DNA from: Kiritimatiellia bacterium
GTDB lineage: Bacteria; Verrucomicrobiota; Kiritimatiellia; RFP12; UBA1067
Assembly: GCA_017652705.1 (NCBI GenBank)
Contig: JAGCAM010000080.1
Coordinates: 1 to 61,015, forward strand
Reading direction: 5' to 3'
DNA length: 61,015 nt
Positions 1 through 8,825 of the stretch are shown piece by piece. The stretch's first letter is position 1, and every line of letters starts with the position of its first letter. Position numbers and translations under genes: made by a program. The notes beneath the pieces are model-generated. The model saw only the letters and a list, made by a program, of their open reading frames with translations. It was not told the origin of the DNA and did no database searches.

Positions 1-393
1 CTCGAGCGAACGAACAGCGTCCTTCGCAATCAGCCGCGCCCCGCTCGTCGCCACCATCACCGGGTCGACCACCACGGCGATTTCAGGATGTTCCGCGATG
101 CGCCCGGCGACCGTCTCGATCGCCGCCGCCTCGGCGAGCATCCCCGTTTTCACCGCCCTTATGTCGTAAACGCCCAGCACCGCGTCAAGCTGCGCCGCGA
201 TGAAACCGGCCGGCACCGCATGAACCGCAGCGACTCCGGCCGGATTCTGCGCCGTAAGCGCAGCGAACACCGTGCAGCCGTGAACGCCGTAAGCGTGAAA
301 CGCCCTGAGATCGGCCTGCACCCCGGCGTTGCCGCCGCTGTCGGAGCCCGCCACGGTGAGGCAGCAGCCGCGAGTATTCACCGCGTCCTCCAT
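1..393 (-). CDS. thiD: Hydroxymethylpyrimidine/phosphomethylpyrimidine kinase, 3' end cut by window edge
   Basis: The first 131 codons of a ThiD-type kinase, which phosphorylates HMP and HMP-P in thiamine pyrimidine synthesis. The family signature LTVAGSDSGGNAGVQADL lies at about residues 12-29, followed by the conserved stretch FAALTAQNP and later VKTGML and VVVDPVMVATSG, so the N-terminal half of the ribokinase-like fold is present. The reading frame is open to base 1; the C-terminal half, including the catalytic region, lies outside the window. An in-frame TGA lies 15 bases upstream of the chosen ATG at 393; a GTG four codons later is an alternative start. The first 16 bases overlap the 3' end of a truncated GH2 hydrolase frame, so thiD now sits directly at a deletion or recombination junction and its original promoter is not obvious. 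Confidence 0.9.
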   Translation of the reverse strand, partial: MEDAVNTRGCCLTVAGSDSGGNAGVQADLRAFHAYGVHGCTVFAALTAQNPAGVAAVHAVPAGFIAAQLDAVLGVYDIRAVKTGMLAEAAAIETVAGRIAEHPEIAVVVDPVMVATSGARLIAKDAVRSLE

Positions 394-584
394 TTCGGCA
401 TCGCGTCAAAACAGCCGGGCACCGGCATAATGTCCGTCGCTTTGGACTTCGCGTCCGCGACATCGGCGAACCGGCCGCCTTCGACAAAGCGGAACTCCAA
501 TGAACCGTCAAGCGACATGTCTGCGGCGGAGGCCGGAAACGCCGCGCGGCAGATGGCGGTATTCAGCCCCCAGGCGTAAATCAT
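378..584 (-). pseudogene. N-terminal remnant of a GH2-family glycoside hydrolase
   Basis: A 68-codon frame starting at ATG 584, whose first bases overlap the stop of the upstream surface-protein gene as ATGA. Its second half reads SLDGSLEFRFVEGGRFADV and then MPVPGCFDAMPKW. This matches the sugar-binding domain at the start of GH2 beta-glucuronidases and beta-galactosidases (pattern: LDG-W-FRF, then VPG-WD/FD). The match stops abruptly at MPKW, is followed by three unrelated residues and TGA, and merges into the thiD start. The rest of a GH2 enzyme (normally 600-1000 residues) is absent. What I see is the motif and the truncation; the family assignment comes from known GH2 N-termini, and loss by deletion is inference. 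There is no recognisable signal peptide. Confidence 0.6.
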
Positions 585-3500
585 CTGACGAAAATGGACA
601 TTCCGATCGGCGGCAGCCGGCCCCAGTAGATCGTGCCAGGTTCGGCGGCCACTTCGTTCTTGGACGATTTCGTGCCGCCTGACACGTTGATGTCGATATT
701 CGTGGACGAAAACACGCGCGCCCAGATGGCGACGCGCCCGCCGCCGCCCGGGCCGTACCCGGCGGACTTGTCGCCGCGGCCGCCTTTGGCGCATATCCGC
801 CCGGTCGACGACCTGAAACGCCCCGCTTTGAGATAAACCGAACCGCCGGAACCGACCCCGCACCAGCCGGAGTTGCTCCGCCCCTCGGCCTGAAGCAGCG
901 CCATGCCGTCGAAAGACATGTTCCGGTCGGCGTGGATGATTATCGCGCCTGGGCCGGGCGTGGTGTTCGAGGTTTTGCTGGATCCGGCCGAACCGGGCGT
1001 GACCGGTTCCTGCTCCGATCCGTACGTGGGCACGCCGTATTTGCTGAAATCTGCCTGTGTTTTCGCGCCGCCGCGGCCGCCGTGCGACGCCCCCACAGCA
1101 GACGATTTGCTGATACCCGGCCCGTATCCGGGGGAATAACCGAAGTCGTAGGCGTCCAGCACGGCGCCCTGCTCCATCTTGAACGAGCCCGCCGTGAAAT
1201 AAGGCACCGAACCGTTAGTGGCGTGGGTGTGGATGTAGCCGACGGTGTTGCTCTCCATCGTCCACTTTCCGCCGACGTGGAGTCTCGCCCCCCACACGTC
1301 GTCCGGCGCGCCGTTCGTCGCCAACGCCCAGACGTGAAGCTGCGAGGAGTAGATGGACGAGCCAGGCGGCCGCGACGACATCAGAAAATCTCCGCCGATT
1401 TCAGTTTCTCCTCCGCGCTGTTTCAGCATTCCGCCCCGCAGCGTCAGGTCGCCGCGCACTTTGAACAGCGCGTTCGCGAGAATGAAACCAGTGGCGCGCG
1501 CGTGACCGCCGCTCGCCGTGACCGAGCCGGTTATCTCCACATCCGGCCGCCCTTCCGTGAATGCGAGCACCCCCGAAAGATTCACGGAACCCGGAACCGT
1601 GATTTTTCCGGCAGTGCCCTCGGCGGAGTGCCATTCGCCGGCGAAGCGCCAGCCCGCGTCAAGATACGCCTGCGAGGTGAGAAAGCGGTTGTCGGTGAAA
1701 TACAGGGTGCCGGGATCGCCCTCGTTCGTCGGCCGCGGCGCAGTGTCGTTGAGATACCCCTCGGACGTCGCCATGGAGATGCCCCGGCTGCCGACGTGCG
1801 CGACCGAACCGGCCGCCCGGAACGCCACCGTGCAGCCGGCGTCGCAGGCGTTCTGCGCCGCCGCGTCGTACAGCACCGCGATGCGGCCGCCGCTGCCGCC
1901 GGAATAGCTGGAGCTGGACCCGCTCGCCAGAATCAGATCGGAAGACGACGCCGAGACCTTGCCGGAACCGGTTATCGCGGAGCAGCCGATGTAAACCGAG
2001 CCGCCGGAACCCGCACCCGCCTGCCACGTCGAAGTCGGCGCCCCGTCGGCCGAAATGCTGCCGTTCACCGTCACCAGCCCGGTCGCGTCGATTCTCACCG
2101 AACCGCCGCCGGAACAGAGGTCGGTTCCGGTAGGGTTGCTCTGTCCGGTGCCGCCGCTGCCGAGATCCTGAGGTTCGGTCAGACTGCCGTAGGGCTGCTG
2201 GCGATTCGCCGAATCTGGCGAGAAGCCCCAGCCGCCGTACGCGCCGCCGCGGTAGGAGGTCAATGAACTTTGCCCGCGCAGACCCGGCCCGTTCGCCGAA
2301 CGGAAGCCCCGCTTGTTGACGTTGACCGCCCCGCCCTTCTCGACGGTCAGCCGGTCGCAGACGAACCACACCCGGTTGGACATTTCGCCGTTCCGAATCG
2401 GCCCCGCCGAGGTGACGGTGCCGCCGTTCGCAATCGTCACCTCCGACGCGAGCACCCTGCTGCCCCAGCCCGACAAGGTAAGCGTCACGTTGGTGCCGAC
2501 GGCGAGCGAAGCGAACGCCGGCGTCGGGTGGGTGAGTTGCACCGCGCAGGCCGCGCCGCCGCCGCCGATCACCACGGTGTCGCCGGCGACGGGCACGGCG
2601 CCGTCCCAGTTGGCGGGGTCATCCCAGTCGGGCGTTGACGCGCCGCCCGTCCACGTCGCCGTGCGCGGCGCTTGGCCCTTTTCGGCGAACATCGCAGTCA
2701 GCGTGCGTGCCACGGTCATCGGCGCCTGGAGCGTCGCGTCGCTCTCGTGGCCGACCAGCACGTCGCCGGTGCCGCGCCAGCAGAGAAAAACGTGATCGGC
2801 GTCGGGCGTCGCCGTCACCGACACAGTCTCGTCGTCATTGTGCCACGCGACGTACGACTGCACTTCACCGCCGCCGGCGACGGAAACCGCCCCTCCGCCG
2901 GCCGCGGTGACGCCGACGGTCAGCAGGCACTGCCGCTCCCACTTCCAGGAAACGCGGCAGTCGTTGGTGACGTTCGCCGTGAACTCATGCACAGTGTAAG
3001 GGTGTTCCGTGTCGACGAAGGCTCCGTCCACCACCGCGGTGAATTTCGCGCCGAGATACCTCGCCCTCACGCCTTCCGATATCTTCACCGCGTACACGCC
3101 GTCGAGGGCGTAGTTGGTGAGCGAACTTTCAACCGAAAAAACATACGGCTCGCCTTTCACGACCGAGGTCATTTTGCCGTACGCAGGAACGGGAGAACCG
3201 TAGTTGACGCCGTATTCGGCGGCGGAGCCGACGAAATTCGTGGTGTCGGCGCAGCCGAAGAACCTGATTTTGTCGAGCCGCACGTTGTGATAGCGCTCAA
3301 GCAGGTCGAGATCGCGGTTGTAAACGCGGAAAGCGTAAAGATGGCCGGTGACGCTCTTTGCGCTGTTGTAATTGAACCCGCCGATGTACGTCGGTTTGGT
3401 GCTGACGGCTTTCCAGGCGGTGGTATACTGCGTGGAGTAGTTGAGGCGGCGGTACAGCGAACCGCCGGGAGTGTGGGAATAGCTGTCGGTCGAGCCGGCG

Positions 3501-4951
3501 CCGAACAGCGCCGTGGCGGTGGAGAACTGCATATCGGCCGCCCCGTTGTAAAACCTCGTCCTGCCGTCGGTGCCCATGGTCTGAATGCCCCAGTTGCCGC
3601 CCAACGACTGTTTGACAAGCGGCGTGTCACTCTGGAAAGACGAGAATTTCGAACAGTACTGCAGCGTCCGTGCGGTGTCGCTCGTGGCGAACGAAAGAAA
3701 GTCGCCGTCCCAGTTGAAAATCACGTATTTCGCCCCTGAAAAAGAAACCGAACGTTCGGTCCAGGCCGGGTTGGCGGTGCCGGAGAACGTGTCGGCCAGT
3801 TCGGCGTAACGGTCGTGCCCGGAAAGATCGCGCCAGTAAACCGGCGCGTTTTCGTGAGCTCCGAAACCGGCGTTGTCTTTCGCGTCGAGCATGACGAGAA
3901 GGCCGTCGCGAATGTAGTCGCGCGCGGTCTCCACGCCGGTTGCGGCGAAATTGGCGACGAGCCGCCGGCTGTACCCGCGGGCAAGTTCGATCGACGGGCT
4001 GCGGAGATCGTCGGCGGTAAACCCGTCCACGTCGCCGCTCCAGCCGGTGAACGCGAAGCCCGGTTCCGGCGTGGCGGAAAGAGGCAGCGGCTGACCTTCA
4101 AGAAGATGCTCCGCGTAAATGTCGGTTCCCGTGCGGCCGTCGAAGGTTACCGTGCCGCCGGTTCCGGCGACGGCTGCGGTTCCGTACGACACCGTGCCGC
4201 CGGAAACGCCGCCGAGGGCGCGCCCGCGGAAACGCGCCATGTCAATGCGGCGGTTGTGGTCGATCTCGTCATTGTTCAGAACCCGGTTGTAGATGCGTAT
4301 CGCCTCCACCCGTACGCCGTCCGACGTCGCTTTGAAAAACGCGAACGGATGGTTGACGGTGAAGTTGGCCGAGCCGGCGGCGGAGGTAGCACTCTGGACG
4401 CGGTTGCCGATCGTGCGCCGCACGGTGTGGATGTTGTTGGTGCAGATCAGCACGTAGTACGCCCACTGCTCGGGCAACATGTCGAAAGCCACGGTGGTGC
4501 CGCGGAAGGAACTGTTGTTCTGATAATTCTCCAGATAGGCGTTGTAGGGGTGAACGTCGAGCCAGCGCATGGTGACGGTGGTGGGTTTGAAGCGCATTTC
4601 GACGGTGAAACCGGCGGCGTTCGGAAGTGAAAGCGCGTTCGGGGTGTCGAGAAACTTGCTGCGGTCGGTGCCGTTTTTCGCCGCCGTACACTTGAGTTTC
4701 AGGTGATTGTTGGTCCATGAATGGGTGTCGCAGTCGATCTGCATGTCGCCCGCCACGCCGGCGAGATCTTTCCAGACGGTTGCGTTGTCGTCGTGCACGC
4801 CGACCCCGGCGTTGTCGATCGCGTCATAGTGGGCGACGAGACCGGACTGCACGTAGGCATCGCTCGTAAGTGCGCCGGGAGCGCACTCCGCTGCAAACGC
4901 AGCGGACGCGGCGAGCGCCAGTTTCGGCGCGCAATTGCGAAACAATTTCAT
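581..4951 (-). CDS. Large secreted surface protein with two LamG-like domains and repeat modules
   Basis: 1456 residues. The N-terminus (MKLFRNCAPKLALAASAAFA) is a Sec signal peptide. Two LamG/concanavalin-like modules follow at about residues 30-245 and 345-570; each opens with a 'GLVAHYDAIDNAG / GLLVMLDAKDNAG' motif and ends with an RxYNRxL strand. Each is followed by a divergent InlB/'bacterial repeat' segment (FTGWSGDVDG near 305; FLCWRGTGD near 735). From about residue 780 the protein opens with TWTGGASTPDWDDPANWDG, as in autotransporter passengers, and continues as Gly/Ser-rich beta-helix-like sequence. No C-terminal autotransporter barrel or sorting motif is evident; the end is GMSIFVR. 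It probably acts at the cell surface in glycan adhesion or binding, but that is inference. The start follows a strong AGGAGGTG ribosome binding site. Confidence 0.85.
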   Translation of the reverse strand: MKLFRNCAPKLALAASAAFAAECAPGALTSDAYVQSGLVAHYDAIDNAGVGVHDDNATVWKDLAGVAGDMQIDCDTHSWTNNHLKLKCTAAKNGTDRSKFLDTPNALSLPNAAGFTVEMRFKPTTVTMRWLDVHPYNAYLENYQNNSSFRGTTVAFDMLPEQWAYYVLICTNNIHTVRRTIGNRVQSATSAAGSANFTVNHPFAFFKATSDGVRVEAIRIYNRVLNNDEIDHNRRIDMARFRGRALGGVSGGTVSYGTAAVAGTGGTVTFDGRTGTDIYAEHLLEGQPLPLSATPEPGFAFTGWSGDVDGFTADDLRSPSIELARGYSRRLVANFAATGVETARDYIRDGLLVMLDAKDNAGFGAHENAPVYWRDLSGHDRYAELADTFSGTANPAWTERSVSFSGAKYVIFNWDGDFLSFATSDTARTLQYCSKFSSFQSDTPLVKQSLGGNWGIQTMGTDGRTRFYNGAADMQFSTATALFGAGSTDSYSHTPGGSLYRRLNYSTQYTTAWKAVSTKPTYIGGFNYNSAKSVTGHLYAFRVYNRDLDLLERYHNVRLDKIRFFGCADTTNFVGSAAEYGVNYGSPVPAYGKMTSVVKGEPYVFSVESSLTNYALDGVYAVKISEGVRARYLGAKFTAVVDGAFVDTEHPYTVHEFTANVTNDCRVSWKWERQCLLTVGVTAAGGGAVSVAGGGEVQSYVAWHNDDETVSVTATPDADHVFLCWRGTGDVLVGHESDATLQAPMTVARTLTAMFAEKGQAPRTATWTGGASTPDWDDPANWDGAVPVAGDTVVIGGGGAACAVQLTHPTPAFASLAVGTNVTLTLSGWGSRVLASEVTIANGGTVTSAGPIRNGEMSNRVWFVCDRLTVEKGGAVNVNKRGFRSANGPGLRGQSSLTSYRGGAYGGWGFSPDSANRQQPYGSLTEPQDLGSGGTGQSNPTGTDLCSGGGSVRIDATGLVTVNGSISADGAPTSTWQAGAGSGGSVYIGCSAITGSGKVSASSSDLILASGSSSSYSGGSGGRIAVLYDAAAQNACDAGCTVAFRAAGSVAHVGSRGISMATSEGYLNDTAPRPTNEGDPGTLYFTDNRFLTSQAYLDAGWRFAGEWHSAEGTAGKITVPGSVNLSGVLAFTEGRPDVEITGSVTASGGHARATGFILANALFKVRGDLTLRGGMLKQRGGETEIGGDFLMSSRPPGSSIYSSQLHVWALATNGAPDDVWGARLHVGGKWTMESNTVGYIHTHATNGSVPYFTAGSFKMEQGAVLDAYDFGYSPGYGPGISKSSAVGASHGGRGGAKTQADFSKYGVPTYGSEQEPVTPGSAGSSKTSNTTPGPGAIIIHADRNMSFDGMALLQAEGRSNSGWCGVGSGGSVYLKAGRFRSSTGRICAKGGRGDKSAGYGPGGGGRVAIWARVFSSTNIDINVSGGTKSSKNEVAAEPGTIYWGRLPPIGMSIFVR

Positions 4952-4983
4952 CGGACACCTCCTTCAGACTTCAATCCGTGAGT

Positions 4984-5013
4984 ATTATACTACAATCTCA
5001 CCCGAAAAAGCAA
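4984..5013 (-). promoter_or_regulatory. Sigma70-type promoter of the large surface protein gene
   Basis: On the minus strand the -35 is TTGCTT (5008-5013), then an 18-base spacer, then the -10 TATAAT (4984-4989). The start codon is at 4951, giving a leader of about 25 bases that includes AGGAGGTG. The strong -10 and Shine-Dalgarno suggest robust expression. Confidence 0.6.
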
Positions 5014-5039
5014 GGCGAAGGCGACCTGCGATTGGTTGT

Positions 5040-5113
5040 TGGTTGTCCCGCCTGGATTCGAACCAGGACTAAGGGTATCAAAAACCCCTGTGCGGCCAAT
5101 ACACCACGGGACA
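5040..5113 (-). tRNA. tRNA-Gln (anticodon TTG)
   Basis: 74 bases with encoded CCA. The acceptor stem TGTCCCG pairs with CGGGACA and is followed by discriminator A and CCA. The anticodon stem GGGGT/ACCCT encloses the loop TTTTGAT, giving anticodon TTG. The T arm carries the canonical GGTTCGAATCC. It decodes CAA (and CAG by wobble). It lies in the gap between ispE and the large surface-protein gene. Confidence 0.93.
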
Positions 5114-5123
5114 ATGTTTCTTT

Positions 5124-5132
5124 ATTATATCA
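5124..5132 (-). promoter_or_regulatory. Extended -10 promoter of tRNA-Gln
   Basis: TGATATAAT on the minus strand, with the -10 at 5124-5129, ten bases upstream of the mature tRNA 5' end. It overlaps the last codons of ispE. No -35 is recognisable. It belongs to the TG-N-TATAAT class seen repeatedly in this window. Confidence 0.5.
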
Positions 5133-6006
5133 AACTTTGCGGTCCGCCGTCTCGGCGCCCGCCGACGAGAGTGCGAACCGCCAACGCCTTCACGCCGCGG
5201 CGGAGAAGTTCCGCCGCCATCGCCTCGGCCGACAGGCGGTCCCGGGCGAAGCCGAAAACGCACGAGCCGCTGCCCGTCATTGTAACGCCATCGACTCCGG
5301 CGGAACGCAGCGCGGCGGCCGCCTCAGATATTTCGGGGTGCAGTCTTTCGGCGGTCGGCTGCAGATCGTTGCAGACCGCGGCGGCGATCCGCCGCACGTC
5401 GCCGGACATGAGCGCGGCGACCATGACGCCGGTGGCGCAGCCGGAGGACGGCCGGCGCGGCGTGCAGGCGGCGTAAACCGCGGCCGTGGAAGATGAAACC
5501 GGGGGAACGGCGATGACAATGTCCAGCGGGGATAAGGCACCCACGTCGATTTCGGACACCGTTTCGCCGCGGCCTTCCATGACGACGGGGGCGCGGCGGA
5601 GCTGCGCCAGCACGAGCGCGGGAACGTCGGAGCCCACGCGCGCGCCGACGGCGGCAAGTTCCACCGGGGTGAGGCTCAATCCGCGCATACGGTTGATCGC
5701 GACCAGAACCGCCGCGGCGTCGGCGCTGCCGCCACCAAGACCGCCCCCGACGGGAATGCGCTTTTTCACGCTTACACGCACCCCGGCGTCCGGATCAAGC
5801 GCCGCCGCCGCTTTCAGGCAGAGGTCGTCGGGGTAGCCGGTGTCGGACGAAAAGCCCGCTGATTCTTCGACGGAGACCGTGTCGCCGAGCGACACCGGAA
5901 CCACTACCGAACGCAGGGCGTGGTAGCCGTCAGCCCTTTCCGGAAAAACCTCGAGGGTGAAATTTAATTTCGCGTAAGCCTCAATTGTCGTCTGAGTCGT
6001 CGTCAT
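5125..6006 (-). CDS. ispE: 4-diphosphocytidyl-2-C-methyl-D-erythritol kinase
   Basis: About 293 residues, the usual IspE length. It phosphorylates CDP-methylerythritol at the 2-OH in the MEP route to isoprenoids. The N-terminal YAKLNFTLEV (residues 11-20) and the GHMP-kinase ATP motif PVGGGLGGGSADAAA (85-99) are intact, and the C-terminal MTGSGSCVFG glycine loop is present near residue 250. The ATG at 6006 is preferred because the homology starts right after it; a start seven codons upstream would add an unconserved arginine-rich stretch. It overlaps the upstream unknown exported-protein gene by 26 bases, so it is probably the last gene of the operon aminotransferase - exported protein - ispE. 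The stop codon overlaps the tRNA-Gln promoter. Confidence 0.93.
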   Translation of the reverse strand: MTTTQTTIEAYAKLNFTLEVFPERADGYHALRSVVVPVSLGDTVSVEESAGFSSDTGYPDDLCLKAAAALDPDAGVRVSVKKRIPVGGGLGGGSADAAAVLVAINRMRGLSLTPVELAAVGARVGSDVPALVLAQLRRAPVVMEGRGETVSEIDVGALSPLDIVIAVPPVSSSTAAVYAACTPRRPSSGCATGVMVAALMSGDVRRIAAAVCNDLQPTAERLHPEISEAAAALRSAGVDGVTMTGSGSCVFGFARDRLSAEAMAAELLRRGVKALAVRTLVGGRRDGGPQSLI

Positions 6007-7477
6007 CGGTTCTCGCCCTCTGCGCACTCCGCATCATGCCGATCGACATGACGGTGTTCACGATGGCGCCGATACCCTTCAACTCGTCGGGCGTTATGCG
6101 CATCAGGTGGCGGAAACTTTCGCCATGGCGCCAGGTGGCGGCGGCGACCGCGCCTTTGGCCTCTTGCGGCATCATGGAGAGCATCGGCTGGATGCCGGCG
6201 CGGGTTTCTTCGTCGAGCGCCGACAGCATGGGCGGCAGCGCCGCGCGGAACAAGCTGACGTACGAGAACACGCAGGCGCTGAACGGGCTTTTGCGCGCGA
6301 CCGCCGGCAGCGACGCGGCGTAACGCTGGGACATGGAACACCCCCCCTTGTAGTTCTTGACCGCCAGTGACGCGTAAAGCGGCTTCGTGGAGGGGACGAG
6401 CTCCTTGGCGCTGAAATTGTCGTTGAAGGTCTTGACGATTTCTTCGCCGTTGCTCGCGCAGTTGGCGGCGATGGCGTCGGCGACCCCGTTGGTCGTGGCG
6501 GCCATTCCGTACCTGACGGCGGCGGCGACGTCGACGGTGCATTTCACCTCGCAGCCCTTGACCGCGACGTCAAGGAATTTACCGCTGTCGACGCCGATTT
6601 TCCTCAGCATGCCGAGGAGCGTTTTCACCTGCCCTTCATAGTCGAGTTTGCAGGTCCCGGAGCGCGCGCCGGCGGTTTCGGCGCAGGCGAAAACGACATC
6701 GGACGAGGCGAACGCGAACGGATCGCCGCCGAGCTGGTTGAGACCGAACTTGGCGAGGACGGATCCGGCGGCTTGGGTCGTCGAAGCGGAGATGTCGAGA
6801 CCGGCGTTGGAGATTTTCAGCGCGGCGTCGAAAGAGGTGACGCTTTTGAGCAGCGTGTAGAACCTGTCGTCTACGGTTTCGGGGTTGGCGACACTGTATT
6901 TGTCGACGGCGGCGAGGATGACCGATAATTCTTTCGGCCCCGAGGAAACGCGCAGTGCATTGCCGCGGAGACCGGCGGCGGCCGCCGCGGTACGATTCGC
7001 CGCGGCGAGGACGAGCGCGGAATTACCGCCGGCGGCCATCCATTTGCCGTCGGCCGAAAACGCCGCGTATTTGAAAAGCGATCCGTTGCCGAGTTTGATT
7101 ACGCCGTTCTTTTCGGCGGAACCGGGGTGGCCTTTCAGAAATTTCTCCTTGGTGCCGACGACCGGGTAGAGGAGGGTGGCGTCGAAGGCGTCGCCGCCGG
7201 CGGCGCCGATTTTATCGATGTCGACATACACGTCGAACAGCGCGGAGGGCAGAGGTTCGCCCTGGCGCATCGGCCCGAAGAACTCAGTTAACTTGTTCTG
7301 CATCAGCGCGGCGGTCGCCATGCCGGCGATCATCTGGTTGCCGGTCAGTTCGCCGAGTTTGGCCCCGGCCGCCACGAGCTCGGTGGTGTTGCCCACCTGC
7401 ACGGTGGTGATTTTCTGCATCGCCGCGAAGGCGCCCGACGCCGCCGCGAGAGCAACGGCCATAAGTGTCTTTTTCAT
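5981..7477 (-). CDS. Exported protein of unknown function
   Basis: 498 residues with a clear Sec signal peptide (MKKTLMAVALAAASGAFA, cleavage near residue 18). The mature part is Ala/Gly-rich and mixed alpha/beta, with no motif I recognise, and ends in an acidic DDDDSDDN tail. The layout (short TTVQVGNTTELV N-terminus, repeated mentions of a tested 'level' such as KLGNGSLFKYAAFSADGKWMA) hints at an exported protein with a repeated fold, but I assign no function. The start ATG overlaps the stop of the upstream aminotransferase gene as ATGA, so the two are translationally coupled. The 3' end overlaps ispE by 26 bases. Confidence 0.8.
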   Translation of the reverse strand: MKKTLMAVALAAASGAFAAMQKITTVQVGNTTELVAAGAKLGELTGNQMIAGMATAALMQNKLTEFFGPMRQGEPLPSALFDVYVDIDKIGAAGGDAFDATLLYPVVGTKEKFLKGHPGSAEKNGVIKLGNGSLFKYAAFSADGKWMAAGGNSALVLAAANRTAAAAAGLRGNALRVSSGPKELSVILAAVDKYSVANPETVDDRFYTLLKSVTSFDAALKISNAGLDISASTTQAAGSVLAKFGLNQLGGDPFAFASSDVVFACAETAGARSGTCKLDYEGQVKTLLGMLRKIGVDSGKFLDVAVKGCEVKCTVDVAAAVRYGMAATTNGVADAIAANCASNGEEIVKTFNDNFSAKELVPSTKPLYASLAVKNYKGGCSMSQRYAASLPAVARKSPFSACVFSYVSLFRAALPPMLSALDEETRAGIQPMLSMMPQEAKGAVAAATWRHGESFRHLMRITPDELKGIGAIVNTVMSIGMMRSAQRARTDDDDSDDN

Positions 7478-8787
7478 TTTGGTTTCGCTTTCTTTGTTTT
7501 TTCGTGACCGCCGGCGGAACGCAGTTCTTCAACCGCGGCCGCGATATCGGCGAAAAGGCCTTCAAGACGGCGCTTCGGCACCGCCGAAAAGGCGATGCGG
7601 ATGAGACCGCAAAGCTCGATCGTGCCGATCGAGTATTTCGCCATCAGATGGCGGCGGAGAGTCTCGGCGTCAACGCCGCGTGGCTTGACGCACATGAAAT
7701 AGCCGCTGTTGAACGGCATCGGCTCGAAGGCGCGGGCGTATTCTGGGTGGCTCCCGAGGATGCGTTTGATTTCAAGGTAACGCCCCTTCAGCACCTGGAA
7801 TTTCTCGCGTTTCTGCGCCTTGTAGCCGGGATCGGCGTAGGCGGCGAGGGCAAGATGCTGGCCGACGGAGGAGGCATTGGAGATCGAGCTTCTCACGTTG
7901 CCGGCGGCCTTGGCTTCGAGTGCGCGGAGCTGTTCAGCCGTGGCGCCCTTGAACGCGAAGGAGATGAAACCGACGCGCAGCCCCCAGACGTAGTCTTCCT
8001 TCGTGGTGCCGTCGAGTTTGACCGCGAGCACGTTGCCGTCGAGAGAAGCGAACTCGGCAAAAAGCGACTCGGCGTGCACTCCCTTCTCGTAGACGAGCCC
8101 GAAATAGGCGTCGTCCAGCACGACGACCACGCGTCTGCCGGCGGCGGCGACGGCTTTTACTGCGGCGACGATCTTCTTCGAGTCGTCGAACGTGGCGGTG
8201 TAGCCGGTTGGGTTGTTGGGAAAGTTAAGCAGCAGTATTTTCTTGCCGCCGCCGCTTTCGAGCGCCGACTTCATCGCGCCCACGTCGAACGCGCCGCGCC
8301 GGAAGGTGTTGAAATGGCGCACGCGGCAGCCGACCGCCTCGCGGAAGATCAGTTCGTAATTGTCCCAGAAAAGATCGGGCACGACCAGTTCGTCGTTGCG
8401 GCCGGCGAAAAGCTCCGCCGTGATTCGGAGCCCGTGGGTGAGAGCGTTGGTCACCACCGGCACTGAAAATTCAACGCCGGCGAGCGACCGGTTTTTTTTC
8501 AGTTCCATCTCCTTCCAGTGGGCGCGGAGCGCGGGCAGGCCGAAACTGCCGGCGTACAGGAACGCGCGCTTGTCGAGGGACAGGTTGCGGCCGAAGCATT
8601 TCATCACCAGCGGGGAGGAGTCTTCTTCGAAAGCCATGCCTATCGTCGCGTTGACGTCGCACCCCTTCGCCTCGCCGCCCTGCCCGAGAATGCCTTCGTA
8701 CGGAAAATACATGCGCCGGCCCGCTTCAGAAAGAAACCCCGCCGCCGGGCCGAGCGTGCGGTTCAGAGCTATAGCCAACTTGTTCAT
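7474..8787 (-). CDS. PLP-dependent aminotransferase, class I/II fold
   Basis: 437 residues, fold type I. Features that place it are NFPNNPTGYT near residue 190 (the conserved NxPxNPTG turn), DDAYFGL (aspartate that binds the pyridine nitrogen plus the aromatic) and LDGTTKEDYVWGLRVGFI, where the Lys is the expected Schiff-base residue and the Arg follows six residues on, as in aspartate-type aminotransferases. The N-terminus, up to about residue 45, is unlike classical AspC and includes FPYEGILGQGGEAKGCDVNA, seen in a less-characterised branch. The substrate is not predictable; an amino-acid or keto-acid transamination is expected. The C-terminus is a Lys-rich tail. It is the first gene of an operon with the exported protein and ispE. 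The start codon is only 11 bases after the -10 box, so the leader is about five bases with no Shine-Dalgarno. Confidence 0.85.
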   Translation of the reverse strand: MNKLAIALNRTLGPAAGFLSEAGRRMYFPYEGILGQGGEAKGCDVNATIGMAFEEDSSPLVMKCFGRNLSLDKRAFLYAGSFGLPALRAHWKEMELKKNRSLAGVEFSVPVVTNALTHGLRITAELFAGRNDELVVPDLFWDNYELIFREAVGCRVRHFNTFRRGAFDVGAMKSALESGGGKKILLLNFPNNPTGYTATFDDSKKIVAAVKAVAAAGRRVVVVLDDAYFGLVYEKGVHAESLFAEFASLDGNVLAVKLDGTTKEDYVWGLRVGFISFAFKGATAEQLRALEAKAAGNVRSSISNASSVGQHLALAAYADPGYKAQKREKFQVLKGRYLEIKRILGSHPEYARAFEPMPFNSGYFMCVKPRGVDAETLRRHLMAKYSIGTIELCGLIRIAFSAVPKRRLEGLFADIAAAVEELRSAGGHEKTKKAKPK

Positions 8788-8798
8788 ATCGACGGAAT

Positions 8799-8807
8799 AT
8801 TATACCA
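8799..8807 (-). promoter_or_regulatory. Extended -10 promoter of the aminotransferase operon
   Basis: TGGTATAAT on the minus strand (-10 at 8799-8804, TGG at 8805-8807), with no -35 match at the proper distance. The start codon at 8787 lies 11 bases downstream of the -10, so the predicted leader is about five bases. Confidence 0.5.
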
Positions 8808-8825
8808 AAAATCGCGCCGCGTGAT

